Position numbers and translations under genes: made by a program. This document shows, piece by piece, positions 1 to 8,276 of a DNA stretch of 64,000 nt. A model generated the notes under the pieces. It was not told the DNA's origin. It saw only the letters and a program-made list of their open reading frames with translations, and did no database searches. Numbering within the stretch: the first letter of the stretch is position 1; every line of letters starts with the position of its first letter. This DNA comes from UBA2108 sp963925495 (GTDB taxonomy: Bacteria; Bacteroidota; Bacteroidia; Flavobacteriales_G; Salibacteraceae), in the NCBI GenBank assembly GCA_963925495.1, contig CAWUST010000041.1, positions 1 to 64,000 of the forward strand. The letters are read 5' to 3'.

Positions 1-769
1 CTTTATAAAACCAATTTACAAAATCAACCAATTCTTTCATTGGTTTGAGCTTAGCAAAGCCCCCAAAATGGTAGTCGTTTATTAATTCTAACTGACTCTT
101 TTTTTGCTCCAATAATTTAGGAGAATCTTCAAGTTGTAACACCTTCAAAATTTCAATTTCCAAATATCCGCCCCCCTTTAAAGCCGGGTATACTTCTAAT
201 TGTTCGTTTGTGTTTAGGGCGCTTAATATTCCAGATGCTGTAGTTCCTGTTCCAGCAGTGCAACACAAAACATCAAATTTTTGTTGAATTTCTTCTCTAA
301 TCTTTCGTGAACCAGTTGCTCCTTCAATATTGGCACCACCTTCAGGAACGAGGTGAAAATCCCCAAACAGTTCATGTAAAGATTGCAGGAAGGCGGGTTC
401 ACTTTTTAGTTGGTATTCTTCTCTGGTAACAAAATGAAGTTGCATTCCATTTTTATTGGCAAGATCAAGGGTGTGGTTTAGTTCTGAAAACTCATCACCT
501 CTTATTATTCCAATACTTTTTATGTCGGAAGAGCTACAGGCGAAGGCAGTTGCTGCAATGTGATTTGAAAAAGGGCCTCCAAAAGTCAAAAGTGGAAGTT
601 TCTTTCGTTTTGCCTCTTTGATATTTAGCTCTAATTTTCGCCATTTATTTCCGGATATTTCTTGGTGAATTAAATCGTCCCGTTTTATCCAGATTTCTAT
701 TTCGTGCTTTTCTAAAAGAGGACTTTTTAGTTGCTCAAGAGGTGACGGAATTTGAAGAGGTATAGACAT
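1..769 (-). CDS. PLP-dependent ACC deaminase / D-cysteine desulfhydrase family enzyme (3' end outside the window)
   Basis: The ATG at 769 opens a frame that stays open to the window edge, so about 256 N-terminal residues are seen and the C-terminus is missing. The protein has the fold-type II PLP layout: an early IKRDDL segment, then SGNKWRK whose Lys42 should carry the cofactor, then FGGPFSNHIAA and a glycine-rich CTAGTGTTASG loop for the phosphate. These fit the 1-aminocyclopropane-1-carboxylate deaminase / D-cysteine desulfhydrase family, cytosolic enzymes that break down small amino acids. Substrate cannot be decided: bacterial members of this family are often D-cysteine desulfhydrases rather than true ACC deaminases. 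No operon partner is visible; marC lies 43 bp upstream on the same strand. Confidence 0.85.
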   Translation of the reverse strand, partial: MSIPLQIPSPLEQLKSPLLEKHEIEIWIKRDDLIHQEISGNKWRKLELNIKEAKRKKLPLLTFGGPFSNHIAATAFACSSSDIKSIGIIRGDEFSELNHTLDLANKNGMQLHFVTREEYQLKSEPAFLQSLHELFGDFHLVPEGGANIEGATGSRKIREEIQQKFDVLCCTAGTGTTASGILSALNTNEQLEVYPALKGGGYLEIEILKVLQLEDSPKLLEQKKSQLELINDYHFGGFAKLKPMKELVDFVNWFYK

Positions 770-812
770 AAAAAAGCTTCCGATTCGGATTTGAAATACT
801 CAAAAAGTAGAT

Positions 813-1415
813 TTACCCCATTTGCAAAACGAAATCTCTAGCTGTAAACAATAAATTCTCTTTAAATATTTTAACTGCTATAGCTAAAAGGATAATTCCA
901 AAAACACGACGAAGAATCATAAACCCACCAGGACCAATTTTCTTTTCCAAAAATGTGGTCGATTTGAGAACAATATAAATGACAACTAAGTTTAAAATAA
1001 TACCTATAAGAATATCTTCTAAACTGTAAATTGCCCTTAGCGAAAGAATAGTTGTAAGTGTACCGGCGCCAGCAATTAAAGGAAAAGCAAGTGGAACAAT
1101 AGAACCAATGCCTTTTGTAGTTGGATCTGATTTGAATAGGGTAATTCCCAAAATCATTTCCACAGCAATAAAAAACATAATAATAGCTCCTGCAATGGCG
1201 AAACTCTCTTGGTCAAGCCCAAAAAGCTTTAAGATTTGAACGCCTACAAATAGAAAAACAATCATTAAAATACCAGAAACAATGGTCGCTTTTAAGGAAT
1301 GAATTTTACCTTCTTTTTTCCGTAAATCAATCACAATTGGTATAGAACCCACAATATCGATAACCGAAAATAAAATAAGAGTTACCGAAAGAATGTCTTT
1401 TATACTGATGTTCAT
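813..1415 (-). CDS. MarC family integral membrane protein
   Basis: A 200-residue, very hydrophobic protein with about six membrane helices, the usual size and topology of the MarC/UPF0056 family. Family-like features are the N-terminal SVIDIVGSIPIV segment and the repeated GI-P-AFP-IAG-GT pattern around the middle (SIVPLAFPLIAGAGTLTT). The family was once linked to antibiotic resistance but its function is unknown. The frame is open further upstream to a TTG at 1541, but the ATG at 1415 gives the family-length protein starting MNISIKDILS and is preferred. It is divergent from the DUF5522 gene. Confidence 0.85.
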   Translation of the reverse strand: MNISIKDILSVTLILFSVIDIVGSIPIVIDLRKKEGKIHSLKATIVSGILMIVFLFVGVQILKLFGLDQESFAIAGAIIMFFIAVEMILGITLFKSDPTTKGIGSIVPLAFPLIAGAGTLTTILSLRAIYSLEDILIGIILNLVVIYIVLKSTTFLEKKIGPGGFMILRRVFGIILLAIAVKIFKENLLFTARDFVLQMG

Positions 1416-1501
1416 TTCAAATTTTTTAGGTGGCAAAGGTGATATATCTTTTTCGATAAGTGCTATAAAATATATCTTAATAGGTTCATTGAAATTTGAA
1501 C

Positions 1502-1509
1502 TAATTTTG
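1502..1509 (+). promoter_or_regulatory. TAATTTTG, Bacteroidota -7 box
   Basis: TAATTTTG matches the Bacteroidota -7 consensus TAnnTTTG. It ends 6 nt before the GTG at 1516 that best starts the DUF5522 protein. A well-spaced -33 TTG is not evident. Confidence 0.45.
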
Positions 1510-1515
1510 CACTCA

Positions 1516-1716
1516 GTGGAGGCCTTTAATCCGTATAGCAAATTAGACCCGGAGGACTATTATAAACATCCGGATGGATATTTAATATTTACTGAAAAAT
1601 ATCATTTAAAAAGAGGCTATTGCTGTAAAAATGGGTGTAAGCATTGCCCCTATGGATTTAATGATAAAAAGAAGAAGAATGACTTTCAAGAAGGAGATAC
1701 AACAAGGAATACCTGA
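1516..1716 (+). CDS. DUF5522 domain protein, small Cys-rich protein upstream of hutU
   Basis: A 66-residue protein whose core reads FTEKYHLKRGYCCKNGCKHC, with four cysteines in a CC-x3-GC-x2-C arrangement suited to metal binding. This is the DUF5522 signature, of unknown function. The frame is open back to an ATG at 1393, but that start would run into the 5' end of the divergent marC gene. The GTG at 1516, just after a TAATTTTG box, gives the usual family length; a TTG at 1507 is an alternative. The last 38 bp overlap the start of hutU in another frame, so the two are probably translationally coupled. A role linked to urocanate hydratase is inference from position only. Confidence 0.7.
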   Translation: MEAFNPYSKLDPEDYYKHPDGYLIFTEKYHLKRGYCCKNGCKHCPYGFNDKKKKNDFQEGDTTRNT

Positions 1717-3679
1717 GAATTTACCTGAGCTTAAACCGTTTGACCCAGAAATAAACCACGCTCCAATTCGAAAGGACATTCTTTCTGGTACAGAAAAGAT
1801 GTTGGCCGTAGAAAATGCGCTCCGATATTTTGAAAAAAAACATCATGCAATTTTGGCTCCTGAATTTGCCAAAGAACTTAAGGATTTTGGAAGGATCTAT
1901 ATGTATCGATTTCGCCCTGAATATAAAATAACGGCCAGAAGCATTAACGAATACCCATATAAATGTGCTCAAGCTGGAGCTATAATGTTAATGCTTAGCA
2001 ATAACTTAGATTATGCTGTAGCTCAACATCCTCATGAGTTAATTACTTATGGTGGAAATGGCGCCGTATTTCAAAACTGGGCTCAATATCGCTTGGCAAT
2101 GAAATACTTAAGCGAAATGACCGAGGAGCAAACTTTGGTGATGTATTCCGGTCACTCCATGGGTTTATTTCCTTCTCATAAAGATGCTCCTAGATTAGTT
2201 GTTACCAATGGAATGATGGTGCCAAACTACTCGAAGCCGGATGATTGGGAAAGATTCAATGCTCTTGGTGTAACGCAATATGGACAAATGACCGCGGGTT
2301 CGTTTATGTATATTGGCCCACAAGGAATTGTACATGGAACAGCCATAACCGTGTTGAATGCAGGTAGAATGATTTCGAAGCATGGAGAGGGTTTGGCGGG
2401 AAAAGTATTTTTAACAGCAGGACTTGGTGGAATGAGTGGCGCACAGCCCAAAGCTGGTAACATAGCAGGCTGTATTACTATTTGCGCAGAAGTGAACCCA
2501 AAAGTTGTTCATACTCGACATTCTCAGGGCTGGGTCGATGAGGTTGTTACAGACATTGAAGATCTAGTTATTAGAGTAAAAAAAGCCAAAAAAGAAAAAG
2601 AAATAGTGTCCATTGCCTATTTAGGAAATGTGGTGGAAATATGGGAAAAATTTGCGGAAAAAGAAATTTTAGTGGACCTTGGCTCAGACCAAACGTCATT
2701 ACATAATCCTTGGGCTGGGGGTTATTACCCGATGGGAATGACTGTTGAGGAATCGAACGAAATGATGGCTAAGCAGCCAGATCTTTTCAAAGAAAAGGTG
2801 CAAGAAACGCTTAGAAGACATGTGGTTGCAGTAAACAAATGTGTTGCAAACGGAACTTATTTCTTTGATTACGGAAACGCATTTTTATTAGAATCGAATA
2901 GGGCCGGGGCAGAAATTATGAAGCCCGATGGTGACTTTAAATATCCGTCTTATGTTCAAGACATAATGGGGCCTATGTGTTTCGATTATGGTTTTGGACC
3001 ATTTCGTTGGGTTTGTACTTCTAGCAACCCAAAAGATTTGGAAATAACGGATAGAATTGCTTGCGAAGTATTGGAAAATTTAAAGAAAGACGCTCCAGAA
3101 CAAATTCAGCAACAGTTGGCTGATAACATTCAATGGATAAAGGGCGCGCAAGAAAATAAACTAGTAGTGGGCTCACAAGCTAGAATTCTATATGCAGATG
3201 CCGACGGAAGAATGGAAATTGCTGCCGCATTTAATAAGGCAATTGCAACAGGCGAAATAAGCGCACCTATAGTTTTGGGACGCGATCACCATGATGTATC
3301 CGGAACAGATTCTCCGTTTAGAGAAACCAGTAATATTTATGATGGATCGCAATTTACTGCTGACATGGCAGTGCAAAATTTTGTGGGTGATGGTTTTCGT
3401 GGCGCTACCTGGATCTCCTTGCATAATGGCGGAGGCGTCGGATGGGGTGAAGTAATAAATGGCGGTTTTGGCATGTTACTCGATGGAAGTGGTGATGCAG
3501 ACCGACGACTTAAAATGATGTTGCATTGGGATGTAAACAATGGAATAGCGAGAAGAAGTTGGGCACGAAATGAGCCGGCTATTTTCGCTATAAAACGAGC
3601 GATGGAAAAAGAACCGAAATTAAAAGTTACCGTTCCAAATTTGGTGGATGAAGATTTGTTGGCTGGTTTAGGGTTTTAA
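1679..3679 (+). CDS. hutU: urocanate hydratase
   Basis: A 666-residue urocanase that adds water to urocanate to form imidazolone propionate, the second step of histidine breakdown, using tightly bound NAD+ as electrophile. It is the long form (about 660-680 residues) found in Bacteroidota rather than the 550-residue Pseudomonas/Bacillus form. Visible family blocks are YGGNGAVFQNWAQYRL, MYSGHSMGLFPSHKDAP, GQMTAGSFMYIGPQGIVHGT, GLGGMSGAQPKA and LGRDHHDVSGTDSPFRET. The ATG at 1679 (MTFKKEIQQG) is chosen over one at 1631 because it matches the family N-terminus and sits behind a purine-rich AAAAAGAAGAAG stretch. No hutH, hutI or hutG lies in the window. Confidence 0.95.
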   Translation: MTFKKEIQQGIPENLPELKPFDPEINHAPIRKDILSGTEKMLAVENALRYFEKKHHAILAPEFAKELKDFGRIYMYRFRPEYKITARSINEYPYKCAQAGAIMLMLSNNLDYAVAQHPHELITYGGNGAVFQNWAQYRLAMKYLSEMTEEQTLVMYSGHSMGLFPSHKDAPRLVVTNGMMVPNYSKPDDWERFNALGVTQYGQMTAGSFMYIGPQGIVHGTAITVLNAGRMISKHGEGLAGKVFLTAGLGGMSGAQPKAGNIAGCITICAEVNPKVVHTRHSQGWVDEVVTDIEDLVIRVKKAKKEKEIVSIAYLGNVVEIWEKFAEKEILVDLGSDQTSLHNPWAGGYYPMGMTVEESNEMMAKQPDLFKEKVQETLRRHVVAVNKCVANGTYFFDYGNAFLLESNRAGAEIMKPDGDFKYPSYVQDIMGPMCFDYGFGPFRWVCTSSNPKDLEITDRIACEVLENLKKDAPEQIQQQLADNIQWIKGAQENKLVVGSQARILYADADGRMEIAAAFNKAIATGEISAPIVLGRDHHDVSGTDSPFRETSNIYDGSQFTADMAVQNFVGDGFRGATWISLHNGGGVGWGEVINGGFGMLLDGSGDADRRLKMMLHWDVNNGIARRSWARNEPAIFAIKRAMEKEPKLKVTVPNLVDEDLLAGLGF

Positions 3680-3683
3680 ATTT

Positions 3684-4253
3684 CTAACTCACCTTAATAT
3701 CATATTTATCGAGTAAACCAAGTACACTGTCCATTGAAAATTTGGCTTTAGAGATTTTATTAATTTCAGGGTCAATAGAATAATTTATAGCAGTACTAAA
3801 ATCCGAGCCCTCTAGGTTTGTATTACTAAATGTAGCTCTTGATAAATGGCAACCCTCAAAACTTGCCTTGTTTAAATTGGCTTCCGTAAAATCAGCTTCC
3901 ACTAATTTACACTTTCGAAAAACCACGTCTTTTAAGTTTAATTTAAAGAAGGAAGAATAGCTCAATTCGCAAGATTGGAAGTGAAAGCTCAACAAAAACC
4001 GCTTGCATAAATCGAAGCGAATTCCAATTAGCTTGCATTGATTGAAATGTACGTTTCGAAAAGCGGTGTCTCTAATTTCAGCCATACTGAAATTACAGTT
4101 TATAAATTCACATTCGTTAAATTCAACTTGAGTTAAATCCGAATTTGAAAAATTGCAGGATTCAAACCTGCAATTATCCATTTCTACTTTTCCAAATGAA
4201 GTTCCAGAAAAATCTTCTTGTTCGAATTTTGTGTCAATGTTTAGTGGATTCAT
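3684..4253 (-). CDS. pentapeptide-repeat protein
   Basis: A 189-residue protein built of degenerate A(D/N)LxF-type pentapeptides, for example VEFNECEFINCNF, VVFRKCKLVEADFTEANLNKASFEGCHLSRATFSNTNLEGSDF. These should stack into a right-handed quadrilateral beta-helix of about eight coils, broken near residues 75-90 by a segment rich in bulky residues. There is no signal peptide, so it is probably cytosolic. Some relatives (Qnr, MfpA) mimic DNA and guard gyrase, but most have no known role and nothing here shows a gyrase link. It is convergent with hutU, 4 bp from its stop codon. Confidence 0.8.
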   Translation of the reverse strand: MNPLNIDTKFEQEDFSGTSFGKVEMDNCRFESCNFSNSDLTQVEFNECEFINCNFSMAEIRDTAFRNVHFNQCKLIGIRFDLCKRFLLSFHFQSCELSYSSFFKLNLKDVVFRKCKLVEADFTEANLNKASFEGCHLSRATFSNTNLEGSDFSTAINYSIDPEINKISKAKFSMDSVLGLLDKYDIKVS

Positions 4254-4304
4254 AATATTGTGGCCGTCTTTTTAAAAAAACAAACGTAATATTTTAAGAA
4301 GCCA

Positions 4305-4664
4305 CTATTTCCACATAGCTAAAAACTGCCTAAACTCTTGTTTCATGATGTTGTAGTTTTTCGCAAAACTTTCCATATTATTTTTAATTCCCGCGTGATC
4401 GTCCAAGTGAATATGATCTATTGTAACAGAATGATCTTTTGCAAACTCAGCCAATTCGTGTTCTTTTTTGTTGATGTCGTGGGTAAATTGATTTTGAAAA
4501 TGCTCTACTTCACGCATCATGTTCATTTCGTTTTCATGAAACAGAACAACATCTTCCTATCTAGTTTTAAGAAAACTTAATTCGTCTTTGCAAAAATTCA
4601 ACTCTCTCTTCCACATTTTATGTTCAAAATGTAGGTCTCCAATAAAAACAGCTTTTTCTTTCAT
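4305..4664 (-). pseudogene. small helical conserved protein interrupted by an in-frame TAG
   Basis: Reading from the ATG at 4664 gives 35 residues (MKEKAVFIGDLHFEHKMWKR...) and then TAG at 4559-4557. The same frame then continues without another stop for 83 more codons to 4305 (...VEHFQNQFTHDINKKEHEL...). The pieces make one coherent Lys/Glu-rich, coiled-coil-like protein of about 118 residues, resembling small uncharacterised Bacteroidota proteins with an HFQNQF motif. A single substitution explains the stop. The ATG at 4526, inside the frame, could still give a 73-residue C-terminal product. This is either a recent nonsense mutation or a base-calling error. Confidence 0.65.
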
Positions 4665-4724
4665 TTCTTTTGACTTTATAAATCAAAGTTAAAATGTAAA
4701 GATCCTTCAAAACATGAGGAAAGT

Positions 4725-7160
4725 CTAGATTTCCCCTGACCTTAGTTTGGCTCCACCTTGTTTTACTAGTTGGTCGTAAATCCGTTTCATTGACTTATCA
4801 ACCACTTTATCGGTAAGGGTTTTATTTTCGTCTCTAAACCTAAAACTCATGGCATAGCTTTTCTTACCACTCTCCAGGCCTTTGCCTTCATAAACATCAA
4901 AAATACCAACTTCTTTTAAAATTTGCCTTTCACATTTTAAAGCTATGGTTTTCAAAGACTCAAAGTCAGTTTCCTTGTCAACAACAAGAGCCAAATCTCG
5001 TCGCACTGTTGGGTGTTTTGGGATTTCTTGGTATTTGGCAGAACTTCTTTTTACCAATTCAAAAAGGTTGTCCCAATTTATATCCGCGTAAACCACTTCG
5101 TTTTTTATTCCAAACTGCTTCAATGATTTTAACGAAACAGATCCAAATTCGGCGACTTTCAATTTTTGAATAGACAGTTGAATGCCAAAATCCAATTCTT
5201 CGTTTTTACTTTCTTTGGATTGAACGCCCAAATTACTCACTCCTATTTTTTTAAATAGTCCTTCTAACAAACCTTTTAAAGTGAAAAAGTTTTGATTTTC
5301 AAAATCGGAATTCCAATTTTCGCTAGTTTTATTTCCGGTAAGAAAAACGGAAATATGTTGTTCTTCTTTAGTTCCATCACTATATTGCTGGTAGGTTTTT
5401 CCAAATTCGAATAACTTTAAATCGGCCTCATTTCTGTTTTGATTATAGGCAACGGTTTCTAATCCAGAAAATAACATGGATTGGCGCATTACTTCTAAAT
5501 CTTTGCTCAAAGGATTTAGTATTTCAACAGCTGCACTTAGCCCTTCTGGATAATACCCAGCTTTGGTTAAGGAATTAGACATTATTTCGTTAAGCCCATT
5601 ATTGGCCAAAAAATTAAGTGCTGCATTTCTGGTTTGTTCGGGTTGAGGTTTAAGAGAAGGAGTTAGTGAAATGTGCATTTTTTGTGGCAACTCAATCTCA
5701 TTGTATCCATAAACTCTAAGGACTTCCTCTATGACATCGGCTTCTCTTTTTACATCTACTTTAAACGCAGGAACATATAATTCTAGGCCCTTTTCAGTTT
5801 CCGATTTAATCTCAATTTGAAGGTCAGTTAAAATGGATTTAATTAGGTTGTGATCAATAGCTTTTCCGATTAATCTATCGCAATGGGAATAGCTAAACGA
5901 AACGTTAAACCCGTTTAATTTAGTGGGATAGCTTTCCAGTATATCAGAAGTAATTTTGCCGCCAGCGATTTCCTTAATTATTATGGCAGCTCTTTTAGCA
6001 GCGAATACATTTATTTCCGGGTCAATTCCTCTTTCAAACCGAAAGGAAGCGTCTGTATTTAATCCATGTCTTTTAGCGGTTTTTCGAATCGAAACAGGAT
6101 TAAAATAAGCCGATTCTAAAAATATGTTTTTCGTGTTTTCAGAAACGCCACTTTCAAGTCCCCCAAAAATACCAGCAATGCACATTCCTTCTTTTTCATT
6201 ACAAATCATTAGGTCTTTGTCTGACAATTGCCTTTCGTTCCCATCCAAAGTTTTAAACTTCGTTTTTTCAGGCAACTGCCCTACAATGACTTTGTTTCCT
6301 GCAATTTTATCCGAATCGAATGCGTGTAGTGGTTGTCCTAGTTCGTGCAATACAAAATTGGTTGTATCCACTATGTTGTTTATGGGTTTTAAACCAATGG
6401 ACACTAGTCTTTTTTGTAACCATTCTGGCGAAGGTTTTACTTCAATTCCCTCAATACAAATACCAACATAACGCGGGCAAGCATCGGTATCTTTTACTTC
6501 TATAGTAATTGGGCTTGTCGTGTTATCTGATTTGTAATTAGAAACTTCTGGTAGTTTCAACTCTCCATGATCTATTCCAAAGCGATTGAGTACAACTGCC
6601 AAATCTCGTGCAACTCCATAATGACTCATGGCATCAGCGCGGTTGGGAGTTAATCCAATTTCAAAAATGTGGTCTTGTTCAATTTTAAAGTGAGATGCAG
6701 CAGGTGTTCCAACAATAGCGTTTCCATCCAGAACCATTATTCCATCGTGCGATTCACCGAGTCCAATTTCATCCTCGGCGCATATCATTCCTTGAGAAAG
6801 TTCACCTCTAATTTTCGATTTTTTTATTTCAAAAGGTTCTCCGCTATTTGGGTAAAGTGTTGCACCAACAGAGGCAATCACAACTTTTTGACCTTTTGCG
6901 ACATTAGGAGCCCCACAAACAATAGAAAGTAATTCAGTTTCTCCAATATTTACGGTAGTTTTATTTAATCGATCGGCATTTGGATGTTTTTCGCAACTCA
7001 TTACTTCACCAATTACCAGCCCTTTTAATCCACCAGGAATTTGGTCAACTGTTTCAATGCCTTCTATTTCAAGTCCACTGTCAGTAAGTAATTCACCAGT
7101 TTTTTCGGCTGGTAAATCCATTGCTAAATATTGCTTTAACCAGTTGTAAGAAATTTTCAT
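4725..7160 (-). CDS. pheT: phenylalanyl-tRNA synthetase beta subunit
   Basis: 811 residues, normal for bacterial PheT. Together with PheS (not in this window) it charges tRNA-Phe in the cytosol. Domain order fits the family: N-terminal MKISYNWLKQYL, a tRNA-binding (EMAP-like) domain near residues 40-150 with CEKHPNADRL, the B3/B4 editing region, B5 with LLR-type RVYGYNEIELP, the catalytic-like core and a C-terminal anticodon-binding FDX-ACB domain (IPKHPTVRRDLALVV to the end). The start at 7160 is supported by AAAGGAGATAC about 5 nt upstream, one of the few clear Shine-Dalgarno sites here, and by the family N-terminus. Confidence 0.97.
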   Translation of the reverse strand: MKISYNWLKQYLAMDLPAEKTGELLTDSGLEIEGIETVDQIPGGLKGLVIGEVMSCEKHPNADRLNKTTVNIGETELLSIVCGAPNVAKGQKVVIASVGATLYPNSGEPFEIKKSKIRGELSQGMICAEDEIGLGESHDGIMVLDGNAIVGTPAASHFKIEQDHIFEIGLTPNRADAMSHYGVARDLAVVLNRFGIDHGELKLPEVSNYKSDNTTSPITIEVKDTDACPRYVGICIEGIEVKPSPEWLQKRLVSIGLKPINNIVDTTNFVLHELGQPLHAFDSDKIAGNKVIVGQLPEKTKFKTLDGNERQLSDKDLMICNEKEGMCIAGIFGGLESGVSENTKNIFLESAYFNPVSIRKTAKRHGLNTDASFRFERGIDPEINVFAAKRAAIIIKEIAGGKITSDILESYPTKLNGFNVSFSYSHCDRLIGKAIDHNLIKSILTDLQIEIKSETEKGLELYVPAFKVDVKREADVIEEVLRVYGYNEIELPQKMHISLTPSLKPQPEQTRNAALNFLANNGLNEIMSNSLTKAGYYPEGLSAAVEILNPLSKDLEVMRQSMLFSGLETVAYNQNRNEADLKLFEFGKTYQQYSDGTKEEQHISVFLTGNKTSENWNSDFENQNFFTLKGLLEGLFKKIGVSNLGVQSKESKNEELDFGIQLSIQKLKVAEFGSVSLKSLKQFGIKNEVVYADINWDNLFELVKRSSAKYQEIPKHPTVRRDLALVVDKETDFESLKTIALKCERQILKEVGIFDVYEGKGLESGKKSYAMSFRFRDENKTLTDKVVDKSMKRIYDQLVKQGGAKLRSGEI

Positions 7161-7184
7161 AATCGTATCTCCTTTTAGAGACTG

Positions 7185-7192
7185 CAAAAATA
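7185..7192 (-). promoter_or_regulatory. TATTTTTG -7 box of pheT
   Basis: On the minus strand TATTTTTG fits TAnnTTTG and precedes the pheT ATG by 24 nt, leaving room for a leader with the AAAGGAG ribosome site. TTG triplets lie upstream (CTTGTTG) but closer than the usual spacing. Confidence 0.45.
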
Positions 7193-7281
7193 AATATTTA
7201 ACAACAAGAGGCTTCGATATTTGGTGAGCTCAAACAGGAATAAAAATCTTAAATTCGCAATCCTATATAATTAGAATTAAT

Positions 7282-8130
7282 ATGAAACGAATTGCCCCCC
7301 TATTACCCATATTATCCTTAGTTGGACTGTTGTTTTTTCAGTCTTGTGAAGAACCGCGAAAATCAATAATTATTGGAAATGAAGCTTGGACTCTTAACCG
7401 AGGATTAACCTATGTTACGAAAGCCGTACTGGAAGAAAAGGGATTTAAGGTGGTTATTAAAGACGAAAGAATTGAGAATATTTTCAAGCAAATGTCTGCC
7501 GGAAGCATTGACTTGTACATGGATGCTTGGGAAGATGCACATTATGTTTACATTTACGAAAGACAGGGATTAGAAGACTTAGGAGAAATATATGCAGGCT
7601 GTAAAATGGGTTTGGCAGTACCACGATATTTTGAGTTAGACTCTGTTTCTCAAATGAAAGCAGACAGTTCTATTTACGGAAATGTATTTTACGGAGTTAA
7701 ACGAGAAGCAGGAGTTATGATTTCGGCAATTACAGCATTTAGGAATTACGAAATGCACCCAAAAATCATGGAATTAGAAGAAGACGAACTTTTAGAACGT
7801 GCACAAATGATGGTAGATAAAGAAGAAAATTTTGTCATGGCTGCATGGTCTCCTCATTGGATGGTAAATCATTTTGACCTGAAATTTTTAGAGGATACCA
7901 GTGCTTATTTTGGAGAAACCGATGAAATTCATGCCTACGGAAGATCAAAATTTGAAGCGGACAACCCCAAAGTTGCCGAAATTATAAAACGAATTAGTTT
8001 TTCAGAAGGCCAAATGTCAAGCTTGTTATTGGAAATGAAAGACACCAAAAATGAAGAGGAGTATAAAAAAGCTACTTCAAAATGGATAGCTGACAACCGT
8101 GGTGTTGTAAATAAATGGTTAAGGAAATAA
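7282..8130 (+). CDS. glycine betaine/proline-type ABC transporter substrate-binding lipoprotein
   Basis: 282 residues with a lipoprotein signal: hydrophobic h-region LLPILSLVGLLFFQSC and lipidation at Cys22, so it should be anchored in the envelope facing the periplasm. The mature part fits the OpuAC/ProX family, which binds glycine betaine, choline or proline: IIIGNEAWTLNRGLTYVTK at the start, then MDAWEDAHY and AAWSPHWMVNHFDLKFL, aromatic segments typical of quaternary-amine cages. No permease or ATPase gene is adjacent, so it either serves a transporter encoded elsewhere or is an orphan receptor. Divergent from pheT. Confidence 0.8.
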   Translation: MKRIAPLLPILSLVGLLFFQSCEEPRKSIIIGNEAWTLNRGLTYVTKAVLEEKGFKVVIKDERIENIFKQMSAGSIDLYMDAWEDAHYVYIYERQGLEDLGEIYAGCKMGLAVPRYFELDSVSQMKADSSIYGNVFYGVKREAGVMISAITAFRNYEMHPKIMELEEDELLERAQMMVDKEENFVMAAWSPHWMVNHFDLKFLEDTSAYFGETDEIHAYGRSKFEADNPKVAEIIKRISFSEGQMSSLLLEMKDTKNEEEYKKATSKWIADNRGVVNKWLRK

Positions 8131-8276
8131 AAACCGAAGGAAGGTATTCATTCGTTTAAAAAAATGGAGCATTAATAAACCCAGATCATCATGGGGCCGT
8201 TAATGCCTTATAAAACAGACACTTGTTCCGTTTTCAATTGAGCTCATCTTATATCATTACCAAGAGAAAAATTTTA

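Noticed and set aside
1631..1678. Upstream ATG for hutU at 1631
   Set aside because: It lies inside the DUF5522 Cys motif and adds 16 residues not found in the family; the ATG at 1679 fits the known N-terminus.
8131..8276. Possible stem-loop with GCATTAA and TTAATGC arms after the binding-protein gene
   Set aside because: The arms are short and far apart with a mostly unpaired centre and no U-run, so a terminator is not supported.
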